Source of the DNA: Lantana camara
Taxonomy: Eukaryota > Streptophyta > Magnoliopsida > Lamiales > Verbenaceae
DNA: 64,000 nucleotides
Direction: 5' to 3'
NCBI GenBank assembly: GCA_037501455.1
Contig: CM074865.1
Span: forward strand, 52,842,501 to 52,906,500
Part shown: positions 32,218 through 44,914 of the stretch, piece after piece
Numbering within the stretch: the stretch's first letter is position 1
Layout: every line of letters starts with the position of its first letter
The notes under the pieces: generated by a model
The model's database searches: none
Told to the model about the DNA's origin: nothing
The model's input: the letters and a program-made list of their open reading frames with translations, nothing else
Translations under genes and position numbers: made by a program

Positions 32218-33074
32218 CGAAAGAGTTGAGCAGCAGAAGTTTAAAATTTTCCAAAAGTTTAATCGTTGTCTTGCAATTTTCGTATCGTATCGTAGGGTGT
32301 TTAGAAACTTAAATTGATAGAAGCTTTCTAGTGATGTCATTACCGCCTAACGAACACTCTTCAAGCGAAATCCCTCAAACGGCCTTCGAATTAGACTCCA
32401 AAGTAGAAGCCCTCCAAAGCGTATCCATATCAGTCCTAGAACACAATCAAGTGAGTGAGAATGCTAGTTCTATGGCCTGTGTTTGGCTAGGATTTACTTT
32501 GAAAACTTTTCTTTTGAATTTTCTCAAAAACATAACACTTCTCGAGTGTTGGTCTAAAGAATAAGATATGCACCACCACTAGTATATATACTAGTGTGGA
32601 TCGTCCACTTAGGGTTTCCTAAACCTTGTGGATGAGTTTTCTTGCTCACTAATTAACTCATTTAATTATTAATTTGATTGGAAGAATAAGTTCTCAACTT
32701 ATTCTCCAAGTCTTGCAAGAGATGCCTTCTCTGTCCTACAATAGGAAGTTGAACTTTTCAACTTTCCTAAAGTTAAAAGTCAATATTCAATAAATAATTT
32801 AATTCCTAATTAATTATTTATTGGGTTAAGTCAATTTGAGAATAGTCTTAACAATTAATTCATAATTAATTAAAAGACCAAAATTAATTAATTAATTTCT
32901 AGAAAAGAATTCACGTGTGGAATAAACCACATATCGAAGCTATGCATCAGCCACAGTGTGCGTGACACGTGGCAGTCGCATAGGTATACTTGACACGTGG
33001 CAGTCACGTGTCCCTGACACGTGGTAATACTCACGTGTTGCAGCTCCTTTTCCAATCAACAATTTGATCCTTCA
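32218..33074 (-). repeat. Copia H, left LTR, part 1
   Basis: Matches the right LTR of H from its 11th base (ACGAAAGAGTTGAGC); the first ten bases and the target duplication were lost at the junction with gag. Relative to the right LTR it keeps about 240 extra bp (around 32427-32650). It is interrupted at 33074 by the D complex and resumes at 45124. Confidence 0.8.
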
Positions 33075-36000
33075 TGTAGCACCCCGGAGCGAAGGGCACC
33101 ACCTCCCCCGCACCATAGCCCGACACGTGTAACGAAATCGGAACACTGCCACGCATCAAGCCATGGCAAACGGGTGACAAACAAAACTCCAACCTAAGCT
33201 AGGCGGTCTAAACCCTAACTCAGAGTGAGCAAGAAACATAATTTGCAGAAGCAATCAATTAAAACTCATGGCATGCTAGCACATATCATAGCTTTCTTGA
33301 TATAATACCTATAGAACCTTAGATACAAAGCAATTATACGAAATTAAATCCTAGGACAGAAGCTAAGTATCAAATTTTTACATATCTCAACACTTAGCAA
33401 AATGCGTAAAGAAAACACAATACGATGCATGAGACTCGAGCTATCCTCAACCACGACTCAAAGACAACCGCCTAGCTCCAACTCTGAAACGGGTACCTGC
33501 AAACTCAAATCAAAGGGGGAAAAAGAGAGAAACAACAAGGGTCAGTCCTAGAGACTGGTGAGGGGGCTAACACGTACCCATACATATACATAAGAATAAA
33601 GCATATTCAAAGCTGAAAGGGTTCATGAACCGGGCGTGGTTTTTGCATTCTAAAATGTTTTAACCCGTGGTAATAGATATATAAAGAGAGAAGTTTAAGG
33701 CCGAAGGCCAAAATCAACCAAGTTTTAGAGTTTAGAAATCCGGCCCCATTTCACAACCATAAACAAAAGCATAAATATACCAACCCGGCGAGCTTGAGTT
33801 CCAACAAACTTACTCCATAAACAAAGGCAAAGCGAAAACAAAACAAGGCATAAATCAATCCCACCTACACACCTTTTGGGGAAGAGAGGTGCCCCTCTCA
33901 ACCCCCACACATAAACATAACATGAGTCGGGGGATCCCGCCCGCTCCTTTGACGGGCCAGGAAGCGCACCATCGGCATAAGAGAACCTTCTTTACCCTCG
34001 ATCTCCCGAGGTTGAGCTAAGTCTTCCGTTTGGTGGAGTTGGGTTGATGTGAGAGCCCGGCGACCCCATGGCCGACCCGAGATCACATAACACTTCTCCA
34101 GGGCCCACACACATAATGCAAAGACCACACATATCACAAGGCTTATCTCACAAGTCACCTCCCGTTTACACACACACACACTGATCGAAGCTTTGCAAAG
34201 TAAACGAAAATAGAGCTTAGGTACATATAAAAGCGTTTTCAAAACCTCCGAACAAATGGGACAAATCCCACAAAATATGTATCAAACACATATCTATATA
34301 TATATACATATATAAGTCGCATGCGGGTTCGAAATACAAATATGGTTGTAGGTCATAATTACTAAAAGGAAAGAAAACCTCACCTTGTCGACCAAACCGA
34401 ACAGAACGGGCCAAAAACAAATGAAAGAACCTCCTCCTCAACAACGGGATGAACCTAAGAGCAAAGCAAAGAACAAGAGACAAACTTAGACTCAAAATGA
34501 CCCATATTGACGCTCGATAAGGGCATAAGAATGCAAGTGATTCGTATGAACATTAACAAATTAACATATAATGCATACAAGTTCATATTAAACCATAAGT
34601 CTCATAAATCACATTAAACGAATTCATAATTTTCAGATAACACATATATCATATCATATAAGGAGTAAGAAATAATCATACAAGGCATATAAACGAGACA
34701 TGAGGTCATAAACGCACGTTAAGGTAGCATACTTCACATATGGGATCATAATTCGAAAACGAGCAAATAAATCAAGTCATAAATCATAATATACTGGTTA
34801 ACACATAATATATAAAGTTAATAATGCATACAAGTCACAAACGGGACGAGAGAAAGCAATTAAAAGCAACGAAACGACGAAAGAAATTCCCCCGGGGTGC
34901 CACCATGAGTCATGACACGGCCATGTCCAAAATGCAAAGGAAACGGACACGGCCGTGTCCGAATTTTCTGAAAATATTTGCGCAAGTCAAACCTCTGACA
35001 TGGCCGTGTCAACCTGCAGTTCATTTAGGACACGGCCGTGTAATGCTCCTCCTTCTGAAAATAAAACAAACACAGCAGTTCGATTTTGGAAGGGAAAAAC
35101 AGGGCATTTTCGCAGCAGCTCTTAGGGAATTTCTTAGGCCTCAAAGACATATAAAACATACCTGAAATCAACATCAAAATATCAACAATTCATGCACAAA
35201 AACGCAGCAACAAGCAGCTTCAACACAACCCCAAAACAAAATGTTGTAAAGACGGAATGAATGCAAGTCAGGCTATATCTCACATTTGCAGCTAAAATGA
35301 AGCATGAAATCAGGGCAAAACAGAGTGTATTCATAGAGCAACTTGTATTTCACATAACCAAGCATTAATACACGAAATTGGCGGCAAGAATTCATCAAAC
35401 AAATCTAAAAAACATGACAGCAGTTTCTACCGGGAAGAGCAGTTTGAATGTCCAGTTTTCAAGCCCAAAAACTCAAAGTTTCATCCAAGTTATCAATGAA
35501 GAATCAACCCTAACATATCTAGCATGAAGTATAAATCAAGAACGGAAGCAAGGAAGCTCATATAGTCGCCAAAGATGCAACAATTCAGTCCCAAACTCAA
35601 GCTAAGACATAGAAGCAAGAAATGAGCTCTAACCCTTCCTATTCATGGTATCAACCAAACTCATATTAAATCTCAATTAAAACATGAAATTCATGGATCA
35701 TAATCATCATATAATAATGGAGATTTCGAAAATATGTATACCTTGAAGAGTTGATGAAGTATGGAAGAGTTTTGGCTCCAAAATCACAAGACATGGATGA
35801 GGGTTTCTCTTTCTCCTTCTTTCTCCATGGTTCAGTAGCTTTTCTTTCTTCTTGTGAGTGTGTGGTTCGAATGAGGAGCTGAGGGAAGGGATAGAGATGA
35901 GTCTTGGGTACAAAAGTCATGGTTTAAGGCTTAATCATGGTTAGATTAGGCCCACACACTCAAGACTAGTCAAAAAGGGGTCATTTTGGTGCAAGCTGCT

Positions 36001-36509
36001 CATTCCGGGTGAAATACGGGGGTACAAATGGGCTTAGAAAAATAAAAAATCAGGTTCAAAAGTTTCCTTTCTTCATTACAAGTCCGACGCTTCTTCTGGA
36101 ATTCGAATCCGAATTCCCAAGCTCAAGTTACGCCTTCCGGAACATGAGGCGCGCTAAAACTGGTTAGGCCCTCATGTCCCTCGTCAAGTACTAAAGGTTT
36201 AAAACCTCAACAAACGAACCCGAAAACATAAAACAAGCATGCAAACACATTCATAAATCAATATATCACGCATATCAAAATTTCAAGAAAAATGGAATTG
36301 AATTCCGGCACATAACGAGCAAATTACGGGTTATGTAACTATAAACGTTAAAACTCAAAGTTCATAATATAAACAAATTAATTTATTATAATTTCAAATA
36401 ATCACATAACAATTGAAATAACATATAATTGCATAAATAAAGAATTAGAAATCACGAATAACACTCTCGTTAAGGCGTACCTATACGGCCGGACGAGCGG
36501 GATGTTACA
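33075..36509 (-). repeat. Element D, left LTR (3435 bp)
   Basis: Begins TGTAGCACCCCGGAGCG and ends GAGCGGGATGTTACA. In sense it has a donor TTCAAG/GTATAC near 35740 and exon 2 ending GTCGACAAG/GTGAGG near 34393. A palindrome cluster lies in between (34913-35043). No ORF belongs to a known family. Confidence 0.88.
34913..35043. repeat. Palindrome cluster of element D left LTR (core ACACGGCCGTGT)
   Basis: Four copies: 34944-34961 is an 18-bp perfect palindrome (CGGACACGG and its inverse). 34996-35011 has TGACA/TGTCA arms. 35030-35041 is a 12-bp perfect core, and 34913-34927 is a degenerate copy. The outer pair is G-C in one copy and T-A in another. Confidence 0.85.
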
Positions 36510-37720
36510 AACTCCCCTCCATCAAAAGGACCTATCCTCAGGTCCTAAGCAGAATCTTGAACGGCTCCAAAGACAACCCAACTCCGTACTTCCACTGCGC
36601 CATGCTGATCTGAGATTTCTCGAGACCCTATCTCCTTAAATAGCGAACCGGACACAAAGTCCTAGTCGTTTGCCCCCACTTCCCAAATAAAAATTCGGGA
36701 GTAGTTGGAGAATTCTCAACCGTTGGCACATAGACATTACTACACAAAGTCCATAACGTCTTTCTTATGCCACTACAACCAGTTTCCCCCAAAATTCAAA
36801 CAACTTCAAACCAAGAGCGGGATAAACTCGTGACCTTGCACTCCTTAAGGCGTAGGCTACAGTTCTTTTACAAGAAACAAACAACACAGGCCTTCCTTTG
36901 TGCCTGGGTTGGAAACAAGGTAGCCTTTCGTACCTCCGGTTAGGCAAGAGCCAACACCGTGGGCAACTCTCTTCAACCGCCTCTTCCCACTCAAAAGCGT
37001 ACCTCTTACTCTGAGGCAATCCTCGGTTCTTCAATGAGGAATATCAATGGGTTAGCCTTCAATCTAGTACCCGATGACACCTTTAAGCCCTGAACGGACC
37101 TCCTGGAAGCAACCGCCAACTTCAACAAGAGTAAAACTCCTCACAACTCACCAAACACTCACGAACACTCTACACCATAAAACTCTCTCCAAAATAGAGT
37201 TAACACAAAAGGAAAAATAAAGCACACAACGAGCAAGAGTTAAGAAGGAAAAGAAATACACAACAAGCAAAACTAAGAAGGAAAGGAAGCACACTACAAA
37301 CAAGAACCAAAAAGGGAAAGAAATACACAATAAGCAAGAACCAAGAGGCATCAAAGAACAAGGAATAAGGTAACAACACGTGGGTTTCCCCGATATTAAA
37401 ATATGCATGAAATGTAATGCCATGAATGCTTCATGTACCGTTCACCATAGTAGTAGTGTTGAGTTCGATGTCAACTTCTTGCTTTTCGGGAGGGTCATCT
37501 TGTGCTTGAACCGGGATCCTGAAGTCATAGCATTTCTTTGAAGATCTTAAATTCTTGTTCTTCGGTTAACTTTCATCATACCTTAAATTTCTCGGTACTT
37601 GAATCATTCTCCCACCTTCAGTCTGGAATCCTTCCTTGTTTGATATTGGTGGCCTCATTAAAATCTTCAATTTTCTCCTTCCATGTGATTCAAATCTCTA
37701 AAGTATATAAGCTATTTTAG
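36510..37720 (-). other. Element D internal remnant
   Basis: Starts with a purine tract on the minus strand (GGAGGGGAGTT, 36510-36520), the expected PPT. Minus-strand pieces such as KRYAFEWEEAVEE (about 36960-37010) resemble a decayed RT/RNase H region, but I cannot place them firmly. A purine-rich tandem array lies at 37204-37356. From 37400 there is the common segment also seen in A and B (ATGCCATGAATGCTTCATG). Nothing else is recognised. Confidence 0.5.
37204..37356 (-). repeat. Purine-rich tandem array in D internal region (33-34 bp period)
   Basis: About four units of the form AAGCAAGAACCAAGAAGG-AAAGAAATACACAA. It sits in the same place (between PPT and the rest of the internal region) as the hairpin arrays of A and B and has a similar period, but no pairing arms. 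Confidence 0.65.
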
Positions 37721-38852
37721 TTTTGTTTGGAAAACTTTGGCTATTCGTGTGCGTGTGTGTGTAAGCGAGATGTGGCTTTGAAAGATAAGCTTTATGGTAT
37801 GTGTGTGTGATCTTTGTGATAAGTTTTAGGCCCCGGAGAGTGGTACGGTAATCTCGGGACGACCGAGGGGTCGCCGAGCTCTTCCATCAACACCCTCCAT
37901 TTGAGAGTGTTACCCGACCTTGGGAGGATCGAGGAAGGGTGTTTCTCTTGAGCCGGCCGAGATAACCATCGAAGGTTTCAAGGTCGTGATTAAACCTTGT
38001 CTCGTGTGTATATGGATAGTTAGGGCCGTCAACCCTTCTATCACTTGGTGCGGGGATGGATTATAATTTTTGCTTTGTTTTGCTTTGTTATGTTCCTTTG
38101 TATATGGAAGTTGGAAGGTGTGACTCGTACTCCCCGAGTTGGTTGATTTTGTTGATCTAGGGAACGAGAGTGGACTTCTAAATGTCTAACATGTGATGTT
38201 GGGTCGTTGGCCTTAACTTTCCTCATTTAAACCTATGTATATCTATATCACCGGAATCACTTTGGCTTGCAAAAACCACTCTCAGTTCAAGGATCCTTTC
38301 GATTTGATTTATTACTTTGCTCTATATGTATATCGGGTGTGTGAGTTAACCCCTCACTAGTCACTAAGACTAACCCTCATTGTTGTTTTCCCCTTTTTCC
38401 TTCTCTTTGAGTTGCAGGTACTTCCGAGTCAAGCAAGGCGGCAAGTGTCGGTTGGGTTTTACTTGTGGTATAGCTTGAGTCGTCATGCATTGTAGTGGTT
38501 TTACATTTTAGTTACTTATGCACTTTTTGGTTGATGTAATATGAATACTTATGATGTTTTGGTCTTGATGGGTATTGTATATCTTGTATATAATCTAGCA
38601 TGACTAATTTGTTAACTTGACCCTTTTGATATGTATATTTGTGATCTTGGGATTTCTGTATGATTGTTTTATCGCTTCCGCTACTCTGATTTTAACTATC
38701 TCAGTCCTTGAAGGTCTAGGCCGCCTAGCGAGGGTGTGTTTTGTGTGTCTCCCATTTGCTATGGTTTGGCACAGGTGCAAAGTCTCCATTTTGTTACTCG
38801 CGTTGGACTCGAGCGCGCGGGATGTGGTGCCCTTCGCTCCGGTCTGCTATAA
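37721..38852 (+). repeat. Inverted D-type LTR fragment
   Basis: Reverse complement of the first about 1.1 kb of the D LTR (e.g. GCCCCGGAGAGTGGTACGG, GATGTGGTGCCCTTCGCTCC). It ends two bases short of the LTR terminus (TGCTA) and then switches to a direct D LTR segment, giving a fold-back arrangement. The acceptor TTGAGTTGCAG (38407-38417) marks the start of leader exon 3. Confidence 0.75.
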
Positions 38853-39576
38853 TATATCAAGTTAACAATGCATACAAGTCATAAATGGGACGAGAGAAAG
38901 CAATTAAAAGCAACGAAACGATGAAAGAAATTCCCCCGGGCGCCGCCGTGTGACATGATATGGCCATGTCCAAAATGCAAAGGAAACAGACACGGCCGTG
39001 TCCGAATTTTCAGAAAATATTTGCCCAAGTTGAACCTCTGACACAGCCGTGTGATGCTGTAGTTCATTTAGGACACGATCGTGTTATGCCCCTCATTCGG
39101 AAAATAAAACAAACGTAGTAGTTCGGTTTTGGAAGGGAAAAACAGGGCATTTTCGCAGCACCTCTTAGGGAATTTCTTAGGACTCAAAGACACATAAAAC
39201 ATGCCTAAAATCAACATCAAAACATCACCAATTCATGCACAAAAATGCAGCAACAAGCAGCTCCAACACAACCCAAAAACAAAACGTTGTAAAGAAGGAA
39301 TGAATGCAAGTCAGGCCATATCTCACATTTGCAGCTGAAATGAAGCATGGAATCAGGGCAAAACAGAGTATATTCATAGCGCAACATGTATTTCACATAA
39401 CCAAGCATTAATACACGAAATTGGAGGCAAGAATTCATCAAACAAATCTCAAAAACATGACAGTAGTTCCTACCGGGAAGAGCAGTTCGAATGTCCAGTT
39501 TTAAAGCCCAAAAACTCAAAGATTCATTCAAGTTATCAATGAAGAATCAACCATAACACATCTAGCATGAAGTATA
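38853..39576 (-). repeat. Direct D-type LTR fragment with palindrome cluster
   Basis: Collinear with 34803-35535 of the left D LTR. Palindrome copies lie near 38955-38970, 38989-39003, 39039-39052 and 39070-39085. The last reads ACACGATCGTGT where the left LTR has ACACGGCCGTGT, a symmetric double change. Interrupted at 39576 by an inverted C-type LTR. Confidence 0.8.
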
Positions 39577-40678
39577 TGTAACGCCCCGACTTTTCAGTCG
39601 TACAGGCATGTATTATGTGATGATTACGTACGCCTTTAAATTAGCTTAATTATGTATTTATATGATTTACTTTTATTATTATTTCAATTCTTGAATAATT
39701 GAATTATTTGGAATTATTTGAATTTGAATTTATATGAATTTTGAACTATATGCGCTTATATGATTCGTTTACTTGCCATTTCTATGCGAAATGAATTCAA
39801 AATTTCGTGGAAATTTAATATGTTGGATATATACGTGTTATGATTATGGATATTTGCTCGTTTCATGTTTTCGGATTCATTTGCTGGAGTTTTGAATTTA
39901 TTTTGATCTTGGAATCCAAATCGGGGGCTAACGAGCAATTAGCGCACCCTTGGTTCCGTATGTGATATCTTGAGCTCGGGAACTCGGAATCGAGTTCCGC
40001 CATCTCCATTAGACTCGAATCAATGATTCGGATCGAATGGGACAAACTTCACATTTTTCGAAGGTAAATTGGATTCTCAATTTTCAACCGAAACAAGCAC
40101 CGCGTACTTAAAACGACAAATTTTGACTAATCCTAAGTTACGGCCCTACCCTAACACCCCTAAGACCTAAACCTTGACTAATATACACCTAGACCCACTC
40201 ATTTCTCTCCCTCATCAGCCCATAACCGAACCACTCTCAGCCCACAACCTAAAAGTTCATCCAAAAGAAGAAGAAGAAGAGAAAAGGAGAAATAAGAGGA
40301 CCACTATTCAAAACCTTGGAGATTTAAGCTCATCTCCCTACCATTTCTCACCATCTCTTGAAGGTAAGCTTATATTTGTGTAGGATATCTCCTTATGGTT
40401 CTTTTAAGTCTTATATTATAGGATTTCACCAAGATTTGAGTTAGTATTGGAGAAGATGATGAATAGTAGAGTTCTTGCCCTTTTCTTGATACAACTTGGA
40501 TCCTTGGTTTTCCTTTGAGTTGCATGAGTGTTGGGTGATCTCAAGACATATATTTATGTGGGTATGGACTTATTTTTCTTGGTTGTTGAAGGTTTCATGA
40601 CTTGCCATTAATGAAGTTGGTTGAATGAAGTTGATGATTGATTTCTTGATGCATTCCTTGGATTCTTATGTAACACCC

Positions 40679-43339
40679 GAGCGCAAGGTGTCATATCCCC
40701 CGCACCGAGACCCGACCCGAATATGAAATGGACGATCCATACCCGAGCTAAATCACGGCGAACGGGGACATACACACACTCAATGCTAGGCGGGACTAAC
40801 CCTTGAACCATAAAATCAGAATTAACAATAAAGCAGAAGCAATAAACGAACATACATCAAATATATATATAATGAGCATCACAACTCCAAAAATATGTCA
40901 TACACATCATCAATTGCCATCACGGCTCAACAAGTACGCTCCAATATAACATCCATATACAATCAAACATAAGAGTACTCATAAACCAAATCATAATTAG
41001 TGTATGCAAGTGTAGACCCAAAATACAGAGCTAGAGACGAATGCAAGACCTAGGACTCGTATTCCCGCCTAGCTCCCTTGACACCTGCACGACACAGCTG
41101 AAAACCAAACGGGTTCAGTCCAAAAGGGGCTGGTGGGTATAAAACAGGGCATAAATATAATAAACGACGGTAATTAAACACTCACATGCAAGTTATAATC
41201 CCAAGTGAGGTTTTAAAGAATTTCCCAAGTGGGTGAAAAGAAATCATCAAACGGGATTATAACGATTCATTAACATTAGGTCATTATTGGCCCGGTGAGT
41301 GGGCGTGCATTATCTCCAACCAACACCTTGTGTAATTCATTAAACATTCATTCATTCATTCTTTTCATGCAAATCATTCTTTTGTGCACATTCATTAACA
41401 TTTACACCTTCTTCCTCCGGGTTGGTGGTGGGTTTGCCAGGCCCGACCACCCATTCATTGACCAAAAGGGGAACATGACTCCCCATATGGTGCTCAGCGT
41501 CCATTCCTCGCTAACTCCTAACGAGGTCCGGTTACGCCGTTCATTGGTGGAACTAGTGTGAGGGATCACCGTCGGCCCGTGCCTCCCCGGATAGCCACTC
41601 GCACTAAGTCCCTGGGCCCCATTCGTGCATTCGATCATTTCTCGCCAAAAGATTAGGTAGGATTGATAAAACAAGGCTTTACGTTGAAAACATTTACTCT
41701 TTAAAACGACTCTCTCTATATATATAATTTTGGTCGAAAACTTTCACATTGAAGGGATATATATAGGGTCATATAGCTACGTAGAAGAGAAACCCACCTT
41801 AAACCGCAAAAAGGAGCAAACACGAGCCTCACTGACTGGCCTCGTCTCCAACTGAATCAAAATCTATGTAAGAAAAGTGAAGTGAAACTCAATATGACCA
41901 AATACGACGCTCGGCAATGCAATGATCATGATGTGAATATGTAAAAGATAAGATTATGTTCATGTGCACTATTAAGGAATTAAATCATACATTCAAGTCA
42001 TTCATTCAATCATTCAATTCATTCGAACTCTTAATACCACAATTTCAATCAAATAAATCCAAATAATATTAAATATTCACTAAACATATATAAATGTGTA
42101 AATATGTTACATTATATAAAACATGTATACATGTATTATATATAATACATGCATACGTACAGCCATGCATGCAAAACAAAATGCATGAAAAACAGAGCGT
42201 GTCACCCTTATATACTAAGCCGTGACACCCCCGTGCCTGGGTACAGCGGACAATATGCATGAGAACAGAAGGTGACACGCCCGTGTCACCATTACAAAGC
42301 AATCCGTGACACCCCCATATCACAATACAGAAAAACCAGACCATCGTGCACCCCCGTGTCATGCTGAAGAAGGCAAAGTTGACACGCCCGTGTCAACTGT
42401 ACGCAGCAGAAAAAAAAACAGGGGAGTTCTCGGACAACATCAAAAACCAACTAAAACACCAATTTTCAATCGTCAAATGCAATCAAAACTTGAAGAAACA
42501 TGTATCCATACTTGAAGCACCGTAAAATCTAACATATATACTCGTATCATGCATTGATCATCAAGATTTATCAATATCAAACCCATATACAAGTTCATCA
42601 ACCAAGTCCATAAATTCCAAGACTTCAAGCATAAATTCAATCTAAAAGCATGTATTCATGTCTCCAACAACAAATAAGTAAATTATCCAATCCAAACCAT
42701 AACCCTAGCTTCACATATTCAATCCAAGAATTCATACAAAATCTCCATCTTACCTTGAATGAAAAAGAGATGAAAAGAGATGGAGTGAGATGATGTTGAT
42801 GATGCTTGAATGATCACAAAACCTACAAAAATGAAGCTTGAAAGAAGAAATCTTCCACCTATCTTGAGAGGGTTAGCTCGGTGGGCAAGGGAAGCAAGAG
42901 CAAATGTGTATGTAATGTTTGTATGAATGAAGGAAAGGAATGATACGTAATTGCTGCTAAGTATGAAGAAGAAATGGCCAATTTGCTATTAAGTCCCTTC
43001 ATTTATTAAGTCATGCAATTAGCCACAATTCCAAGACAAGTGAACAATTAAGTCCTCAAAGTTCATGAAATGATCAAATAAGGTCACAACGAAATTAAGT
43101 CAAGTTCGGGAAATTAATTCACGTTGCAATCAAGTTCGATTTAGGCAATAAATATCAATTGTAATGAATTCACAAAATACTAAATATTAAATAACTTAGG
43201 ATATAATAATTAACATATATACACATTTAATATATTTAAAATAAAAAGTAAGCATGTAAATCACATATGAATAATTATTTCGCGCAATTAGGTAAACAAT
43301 TACGTCATACCTGTACGGCCGAAAAGTCGGGGCGTCACA
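40679..43339 (-). repeat. Solo LTR, family C (C3), 2661 bp
   Basis: Begins TGTAACACCCGAGCGC and ends AAGTCGGGGCGTCACA, with a perfect target duplication TCTTA (40674-40678, 43340-43344). It is shorter than C1 and C2, mostly in the intron 1 part. Contains a palindrome cluster (42200-42398), the conserved block (41402-41640) and a sense donor TTCAAG/GTAAGA near 42754. It is the innermost layer of a five-deep nest. Confidence 0.92.
42200..42398. repeat. Palindrome cluster of solo LTR C3 (core GACACGCCCGTGTC)
   Basis: About five copies. 42271-42290 has 9-bp arms GGTGACACG/CGTGTCACC. 42377-42398 has 10-bp arms AGTTGACACG/CGTGTCAACT. Degenerate copies lie near 42199, 42220, 42304 and 42344. Between the two best copies one pair changed from G-C to T-A. 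Confidence 0.85.
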
Positions 43340-43486
43340 TCTTAAGTTTAATTGTGTTGAGGCAAGTATGTGTGAATTTATGAGTTGAATTTGTATGCTT
43401 TTGGGTTGAGATGTAAGTTGGTTTGTGCCTTGTAGCTTTCATTTCGTTTTTACCCTGTTGTTGAGTTTTTTCTTCGCTACTGAGCC

Positions 43487-43547
43487 AAATCCATGGGCGT
43501 GGATTTGAGTCAGTAGGTTTCTGACCAGAAATCCATGGGGGTGGATT
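43487..43547. repeat. Palindrome pair of LTR C5 (core AAATCCA..TGGATTT)
   Basis: 43487-43506 has AAATCCA/TGGATTT arms around TGGGCG. 43530-43547 is a second copy with AATCCA/TGGATT. It is the same palindrome type as in C2, at the matching place in the LTR. Confidence 0.7.
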
Positions 43548-44914
43548 CTTCCCTGCCGATTTTTGTTACTCCGGTTTCGTTTTTCTTTTTTTTCTTCGCT
43601 TGTTTGATCTTCCTCCACCTCTTTTATGACTTCTATTCTATGCTAAAATGTATTATCTTGGGTGTTATGAAATTTGATGATTTTTCATGGAATATTTTAC
43701 GAGTTATGCCTTAACGTATCTTCATTGTTCCAATATGCGCATGCATGGATCTTTGCTATCAACTTGAACCCTAATTGCTTATATATTTCTTATCTTATGA
43801 CTTGTATGATATATATACATGTTATACTACGTGTCATGATCGTTATTTAAATTCCTTGGATTGATTTGGTATGAAATATGGAAATTATGAACTTGAACGG
43901 ATTTAAACGTTTCTTGAAAGCAATGGAATGATAGGTTATATGTGTTTAAGATATTAATCGTGCACATGAACATGTTCATTACATAATATCCTCTTTTATG
44001 CATTCATATCATGATCATTACATTGCCGAGCGTCTTATATGGTCATTTTGAGTCTCACTTCACCTTCATTGCACAGATTTCGATCCAGTTGGAGACGAGG
44101 CCGGTCCGTGAGGCTCTTATGCTCTCTTTTTGTCATTCTAAGGTAAGTTTCTCTAATATTTAGTTAAATGACCCTATATACTTCCAATGTGTAAAGATTT
44201 CAGCCAAAATTTATTATATGTATATAAAGTCGTTTTAAGAGTACATGATTGCAACGTAAAGCCTTTATTTATGAACCCTACCAAATGTTTTGGCGAGAAA
44301 TGAATGAACGCACATAATGGGGCCGAGGGACTTAGTGTGAGTGGCTATCCGGGGAGGCATGGGCCGACGGTGATCCCTTACACTAGTTCCAACCAAATAA
44401 CGGCGTAACTGACCTCGTTAGGAGTTAGCGAGGAATGGATGCTGAGTGCCATCTGGGGAGTCATGTAACCCCTTTTGGTCAATGAATGGATGGCCAGGCC
44501 TTGCAAACCTGTCCGTCACCTGGAGGAAGAAGGTGTAAATAATTATGTATGTGCACGAAAGAATGTAATGCATGAAAAGAAAGAAAGAATGAACGTTTAA
44601 TGAATTACACAAGGTGTTGGTTGGAGATAATGCACGCTCACTCGCCGGGCTACGAAAGACCTATGGGAAATTGGTTGTTATATTCCCTTGTGATGATTTC
44701 TTTATTTCACCCATTTGGGAAATGCTTTAAAAACCTCATTCGGTATTATAGCTTGCATGTGAATGTTTAGTTACTGTCTTATATTATACTTATGCCCTGT
44801 TTTTATACCCACCAATCCCTTTTGGACTGAACCCATTTGGTTTTCAGTTGTGCAGGTTTTGGGGATTTGCTAGGCAGGAATCCGAGTCTTTGGGATTTTT
44901 ATTTGAGTCTTTAG

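Larger units (their letters stand above)
39577..44914 (+). repeat. Inverted family C LTR (C5), split by solo LTR C3, 3'-truncated
   Basis: Begins TGTAACGCCCCGAC. Part 1 is 39577-40678 and part 2 is 43340-44914, separated by C3 with TSD TCTTA. In sense: donor TTGAAG/GTAAGC at 40363/40364, palindromes at 43487-43547, exon 2 at 44077-44142 (TTGCACAG...CTAAG/GTAAGT), the conserved C block (44300-44535), and acceptor GTTGTGCAG at 44848-44856. Its end is missing and it joins the tail of the D LTR at GAATTCCGG. Confidence 0.82.

Noticed and set aside
37148..37423. Cys/Phe-rich hydrophobic 91-codon ORF, membrane-protein-like
   Set aside because: It spans the purine-rich tandem array read from the other strand; hydrophobicity comes from the repeat.
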